A DNA stretch of 11,953 bases from Euperipatoides rowelli (Eukaryota; Onychophora; Udeonychophora; Euonychophora; Peripatopsidae). Where the stretch lies: NCBI GenBank assembly GCA_003024985.2, contig PXIH01S0017089.1, one strand, 5' to 3'. A model generated the notes under the pieces. The model was not told the origin of the DNA. It did not search any database and saw only the letters and a list, made by a program, of their open reading frames with translations. Made by a program: the position numbers and the translations under genes. Within the stretch, counting starts at the first letter, position 1; each line of letters starts with the position of its first letter. Of this stretch, positions 8,892 to 11,953 are shown piece after piece.

Positions 8892-9255
8892 CAAAGGAGG
8901 AAACAAATTGAAAATCAGAAATCAATAAGGGGAAAAAAAAAGATTGCGAGACAAAATTTAATGTATCTAAAGCTTCAAAATTACATTACAGAACCAACAA
9001 CTCAAAATTTCTAGGCATTTCCTGAAATATATTCTTTCTTCACTTTCTGTGTACCACTGTACGAGGCAACTGAATAACTCACATTTCTATAAATTACAAG
9101 TGTAAAAGTGATGGTTGCTTGACTTACTCCATCAATCACATGGTTTAACATGTCAATTAGTGTAATCCTGTGGAAATTTATTCCTGTTTTTGCACATCAT
9201 GAAGTGAAAGTGCCTAGGGCCAAATAACACAAAAATCCAGTTTATCATCGCTGAT
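8892..9255. other. Spacer that may include the far end of the Copia LTR
   Basis: No gene. AATAAA on the minus strand at 9182-9177 could be the LTR poly(A) signal, in which case the LTR would reach into this stretch. I cannot fix the boundary. Confidence 0.4.
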
Positions 9256-9793
9256 TTGCTTCTTATAATTACTGTAAATATGTCAAATTTAATAATTAAA
9301 ACAATCCAAAGCAACAATTATAAGTATGTACTCTTATTATATTTTAATTTCACAATTAACACATCCACCAAATGTTTTGTACAAGCTGGCTATCTCGTAA
9401 TGTCTCTACGAGGCATCACAGTAAATATATTAATTCATCACACATTTATACACAAAACACAAATGTTCTATATTAATAATCCACTTACTTGATCTTACAA
9501 GTATTATTGCAACTTTGACTAACTATTTGTAGCAATGCAAACTATTCCAGCATTGCTCTGCCTGTGTAACTCCATTAATGACAATTCACCCATTAACAAC
9601 TAACAAAACCTCATGTCATTCTCGTTTCTTATCACAGCATATTCGGCAAGTATTCACGTCATCATTAGACACCTGGTGACCTTGCACCATAACATATACC
9701 ATAACATTTGCAAAATTAAATGAATAATGATTATGTTTTAATAACCAATACTATTAATTAACTTATGACTTTAAAATCTGTCAATTATTAACA
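9256..9793 (-). mobile_element. Copia-type LTR (probable 3' LTR); left boundary uncertain
   Basis: On the minus strand the sequence right after the polypurine tract starts TGTTAATAATTGACAG. TG is the standard first dinucleotide of an LTR, and TGTTA is common in Copia-type LTRs. A TATAAATG word at 9450-9443 could be the LTR promoter, and AATAAA at 9182-9177 the poly(A) signal. No CA end with a convincing match can be set by eye, so the left coordinate is only a placeholder. There is no second LTR in the window. A 78-codon plus-strand ORF lies antisense to this and is not a gene. Confidence 0.5.
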
Positions 9794-9800
9794 CTCCCCC
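9794..9800 (-). other. Polypurine tract of the Copia element
   Basis: GGGGGAG on the minus strand sits directly against TGTTA. In LTR retrotransposons this tract primes plus-strand DNA synthesis and abuts the 3' LTR. A second GGGGGAG lies 51 bases upstream at 9851-9845. Confidence 0.65.
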
Positions 9801-9949
9801 ATTAAATTTAATAATTTCCCTTGTACATTTCATCATTAATAATACTCCCCCATAGGAGGCTAACATAATACATCTCTTATTTCCACCTGTAACATGCATC
9901 ACAAAATTAACTCTATAACATTATGACAAGTATTTGGATGGTAATGTTC
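9801..9949 (-). mobile_element. Non-coding tail of the Copia remnant
   Basis: This links the broken pol fragment to the polypurine tract. It contains an extra GGGGGAG (9851-9845) and no reverse transcriptase motif in any minus frame that I can see. A large internal deletion most likely lies here or at its right edge. Confidence 0.5.
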
Positions 9950-10137
9950 CTATATTGATCTGTTTGATCTTCTCACAATTTTATCTTTCCCACTCTTACC
10001 TTCTGTATCATTGTTCATATCATTTTCATCAAAACTTACACTTCTTAGCCTACATATATTATTTTGTCTGAGATCTTGTCAAGTATGCGGTATCCTTTTG
10101 TTTTATCCCCATAACCTAACAGCACTCCTTCACAGCT
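9950..10137 (-). pseudogene. Broken Copia (Ty1-type) pol fragment: integrase C-terminus and linker
   Basis: Reading from 10137 the frame gives SCEGVLLGYGDKTKGYRIL and continues to a TAA at 10047-10045. The GYGDKTKGYRI core matches the well-known GYxxxxKGYR motif of the Ty1/Copia integrase C-terminal region. A second frame, shifted by two bases from about 10042, carries FDEN followed by an acidic and basic linker and RRSNRS (about 9976-9956), then TAG at 9952-9950. That is the usual Copia order of a DEN-type segment, a linker and an RRS-type motif before reverse transcriptase. At least one frameshift and several stops make it dead. Zinc knuckle, catalytic integrase core, reverse transcriptase and RNase H are absent; only about 150 bases separate this fragment from the polypurine tract. 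Confidence 0.8.
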
Positions 10138-10155
10138 GGCAATTATTAACAATTA

Positions 10156-10489
10156 CCACAATTTATATCAATGTGTGGTAATGAGAAGAAATTATGTTAT
10201 GGAAAAAAAATTCTCCAGCCATTTTATCCCACTATCTAATGATCAGACAAAGAAGAGCTGATAAACTTTGTGTACATTTTATATTTCCATAGAGACCAAT
10301 ATACAAAAATGGAAATTCTGGAATTGAAAAAATTTCTAAGTCTGAAGAAAAAAAAATAATTTCTCTGGGCCATTTTATCTCTTAATCAAATGAAAACAAA
10401 ACTTCTATTGCCAAGTAAAAAAAAAATTGTAGAGTATCCTTAACTCTTTGCTTCGTTATAATGTTTTTTGGGTAACATAGAAATGGACG
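10156..10489. other. Spacer with a diverged direct repeat
   Basis: An A run followed by TTCTCC and GCCATTTTATC (10201-10228) resembles an A run followed by TTTCTC and GGCCATTTTATCTC (10347-10382). The matching core is CCATTTTATC. No gene seen. Confidence 0.4.
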
Positions 10490-10650
10490 TAGTGATGGAG
10501 CAGTTACTAAAAATAAGCAATTAAATAAAAGTAAAGTTACTTGTTTATAAAAGTAATTGAATACTGAGTAAGTTACTCACAATAAAAAAGTAAATGAGCA
10601 TTAAGTAAGTTAATCTACACAGTAACTTAAAAGTTAAAGTTACTTTGCAA
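10490..10650. mobile_element. Partial hAT-like repeat rich in AGTTACTT / AAGTAACT
   Basis: The block starts TAGTGATGGAGCAGTTACT and then carries many GTTACTT and AAGTAAC words, including GAGTAA-G-TTACTC (10566-10578) and GTAACTT/AAGTTAC (10622-10643). Known hAT-type non-autonomous elements start CAGTG or TAGTG followed by GTTAC-rich subterminal repeats. I find no matching opposite end or 8-bp target duplication, so it is a fragment if the call is right. A 112-codon minus-strand ORF (10883-10545) crosses it and shows no domain. Confidence 0.4.
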
Positions 10651-10746
10651 TTAAAAAATGTTAAATTGATATAAGGATATTGATAAGCAACATCAAACTT
10701 TGAATGGGATCTAGATAAAACCATTAATGAAAGAAATATGTGTCTG

Positions 10747-10793
10747 CCCCCACCCATGTTATTAGGTATAAAAGGCTGATTCAGTCTACCAAT
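10747..10793 (+). promoter_or_regulatory. Promoter-like trio: CACCC box, TATA box, CCAAT word
   Basis: CCCCCACCC (10747-10755) is followed 11 bases later by TATAAAAG (10767-10774) and by CCAAT at 10789-10793. CACCC plus TATA is a familiar core-promoter layout, but CCAAT lies on the wrong side of TATA for plus-strand transcription. No gene follows; the next feature is the inverted-repeat cluster. Confidence 0.25.
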
Positions 10794-10835
10794 CAGAATG
10801 CACATCACAATGTCACTTATGGTAGGAGGTGGTAA

Positions 10836-11143
10836 ATTTTCATAAAATTTGCATAATTTTGCTAATTTACATATAATTTGCATAAATTTGTATATTCAAA
10901 TGAGTTGATGTAATCTTCGGAAATCTTCGTCCATTTATGTGAGGATGTGGTTCATTTGCAAAAATTTGCATTTTCAAATGAGTTTGTGATATGGAAATTC
11001 TGAATATTTCAGAAAATTCCTGAGTATGACATCAACTCATTTGCATATCCAAAGTTTTCCGAAGAGGGAGTGGGACTTGTTTGCATATTTGGCTTTTAAG
11101 TTATGTTATTTCCAAAGTTTGCCGAAGGCAAACTTTAGAAATA
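10836..11143. repeat. Nested inverted/direct repeat cluster with octamer words
   Basis: The main arms are 10886-10914 and 11026-11054: the left arm matches the reverse complement of the right at 25 of 29 positions, sharing CAAATGAGTTGATGT exactly. A third, direct copy of the AATTTG-AT-TTCAAATGAGTT phrase starts at about 10963. Inside the loop are TCATTTG/CAAATGA (10952-10981) and GGAAATTCTGAA/TTCAGAAAATTCC (10993-11020). TCCAAAGTTT-CCGAAG occurs twice (11048-11064 and 11111-11127), and a TTCCGAAG copy lies inverted at 10915-10922. It looks like a foldback or MITE-type element, but I cannot name the family. A 60-codon ORF (11026-11208) runs along it. Confidence 0.7.
11107..11143. repeat. Strong hairpin, 16 of 17 pairs, GAA loop
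   Basis: Arms 11107-11123 and 11127-11143 pair except for one C/A mismatch (11113/11137). The inner ten pairs, AAAGTTTGCC with GGCAAACTTT, are perfect. It forms the right end of the repeat cluster. Confidence 0.85.
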
Positions 11144-11153
11144 TTCATAAATA

Positions 11154-11260
11154 TTACCCAGAATTCTTTTGGGTGTCATTTGCAATGCATTATGTTTTTT
11201 TATTTTAATTTGTTTCATTATTTTTCGATGGGCATTTGTTCAGCAATGAATTCTGGGTAA
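11154..11260. repeat. 13-bp perfect inverted repeat around 81 nt
   Basis: TTACCCAGAATTC (11154-11166) and GAATTCTGGGTAA (11248-11260) are exact reverse complements. After one mismatch two more outer pairs form. Could be terminal repeats of a tiny element or arms of a larger foldback. Confidence 0.75.
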
Positions 11261-11282
11261 AATGTGCTATATATCGCTGCCC

Positions 11283-11556
11283 CAGTGCAATAGTGGGATA
11301 TCTCAAAAATTTGCAATTTTGAGATAATTTCAGGTTTCAAAGGGCATAAACATACACAACCAATGCAACAGTAGATTATTTCCTATCATAAAAGTAATGC
11401 TTACTAACTCAGTGTTACATTTAGGCAAATCTTGAAGAATTTCCAGTGCAACACTCAAAATAATTAAGAGCTTCACTGAGACATTTCAGATATCTCACTG
11501 TTCCATTGAAAATCAAGAAAAAAATGACCTATAGACAGTTGTGCAACAGTGGTAGG
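11283..11556. repeat. Five degenerate copies of a GTGCAACAGTGGGATATCTC-like motif
   Basis: Copies: CAGTGCAATAGTGGGATATC (11283-11302), CAATGCAACAGTAGATTATT (11361-11380), CCAGTGCAACACTC (11443-11456), a reverse-oriented CAGATATCTCACTGTTCC (11487-11504) and GTGCAACAGTGGTAGG (11541-11556). Spacing is irregular (about 78, 82, 44 and 54 bases). The first copy runs into a perfect hairpin, TATCTCAAAA/TTTTGAGATA (11299-11326). Confidence 0.55.
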
Positions 11557-11611
11557 CCCTACAACCTTGGACAAAAATAAATACTTTATTATCTCATAAA
11601 ATTTAAAGTTG

Positions 11612-11625
11612 CAGTAGGCCTACTG
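11612..11625. repeat. Perfect 14-bp palindrome CAGTAGGCCTACTG
   Basis: Self-complementary around GGCC. A related GTAGGCTAC follows at 11662-11670. Confidence 0.8.
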
Positions 11626-11953
11626 TTTATTTGAAATTATTTCAGCAAAAAGTAGTTACAGGTAGGCTACTGATTTTCCTATGGTAGAATTGAGATGATC
11701 ATCATGTAAAAAATCCATAAAATTTAATATTAGCAGGAAAATTACCAGCTTTACTCAATCATTGAAAATCAGGAGCCAATATATTTTTAGATGAATCAAT
11801 AAACATAATGTTTAATATTATTAAGCAATCAAGCATGATTAAAAATATAATTTTTGAAATTAAATAAACAAAATATTACTTTATTATTATTGTTTTGTTG
11901 TAAACATAAATGAATTGTCACAATAAAAAGCTTAGTCTTTTTTTTTAATTCAT
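11626..11953. other. AT-rich spacer to the window end, no gene seen
   Basis: No open frame of interest. Ends in a T run. Confidence 0.6.

Noticed and set aside
9256-9492. 78-codon plus-strand ORF
   Set aside because: It lies antisense to the Copia LTR, is dominated by I, N, L and T codons expected from AT-rich DNA, and shows no domain.
10545-10883. 112-codon minus-strand ORF
   Set aside because: It crosses the hAT-like repeat and the edge of the inverted-repeat cluster, and has no recognised motif or supporting start context.
11026-11208. 60-codon plus-strand ORF
   Set aside because: It follows the repeat arms and hairpin; its similar peptides QSFPK and QSLPK come from a duplicated DNA word.
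1-11953. tRNA or rRNA genes
   Set aside because: No B-box-like GGTTCGA word or cloverleaf with expected arms was seen, and no rRNA-like stretch.

Overview
This window is AT-rich, intron-like or intergenic DNA, almost certainly from the nuclear genome of an animal. The signs are long A and T runs, no operon-like coding, no convincing long ORF, a minisatellite, MITE-like and palindromic repeats, and a decayed Ty1/Copia-type retrotransposon. I cannot name the species. The frequent word TAGGCTA/TAGCCTA and the Copia remnant would fit a marine invertebrate or a fish, but this is only an impression. I see no rRNA, tRNA, CRISPR array or intact protein gene.

Layout. 1-119 is a 17-bp minisatellite, followed by a short protein-like open stretch and a hairpin. 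120-1977 is mostly AT-rich spacer with two long palindromes (824-855, 1465-1501) and, at 1700-1977, a more complex block with an octamer and a TATA-like word. 1978-2430 is a TTAA-bounded piece with imperfect terminal inverted repeats beginning CCCTAGAA/CTCTAGAA, which I read as a non-autonomous piggyBac-like element. 2431-4520 holds spacer with a dense direct/inverted repeat (3467-3527), a nearly perfect 41-nt palindrome (3881-3921), a GC-richer island with a 59-codon ORF and an exon-like segment (3998-4177), and an ATCTTC-rich patch. 4520-8850 is mostly homopolymer-rich spacer with small inverted repeats.

The right third is repeat-derived. On the minus strand, 10137-9950 encodes a broken Copia integrase C-terminus. 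It is followed at 9800-9794 by a GGGGGAG polypurine tract and a TGTTA-starting LTR that runs leftward from 9793. Reverse transcriptase and RNase H are missing between them. From 10490 a hAT-like AGTTACTT-rich repeat begins. 10836-11143 is a compact system of nested inverted and direct repeats with four exact ATTTGCAT octamers and a stem of 16 paired bases in 17. 11154-11260 is a 13-bp perfect inverted repeat, and 11283-11556 holds five degenerate copies of a GTGCAACAGTGGGATATCTC-like motif in both orientations.

No set of genes here works together. The story is one of layered mobile-element debris. The 10.7-11.6 kb repeat cluster is the least explained and most interesting part.
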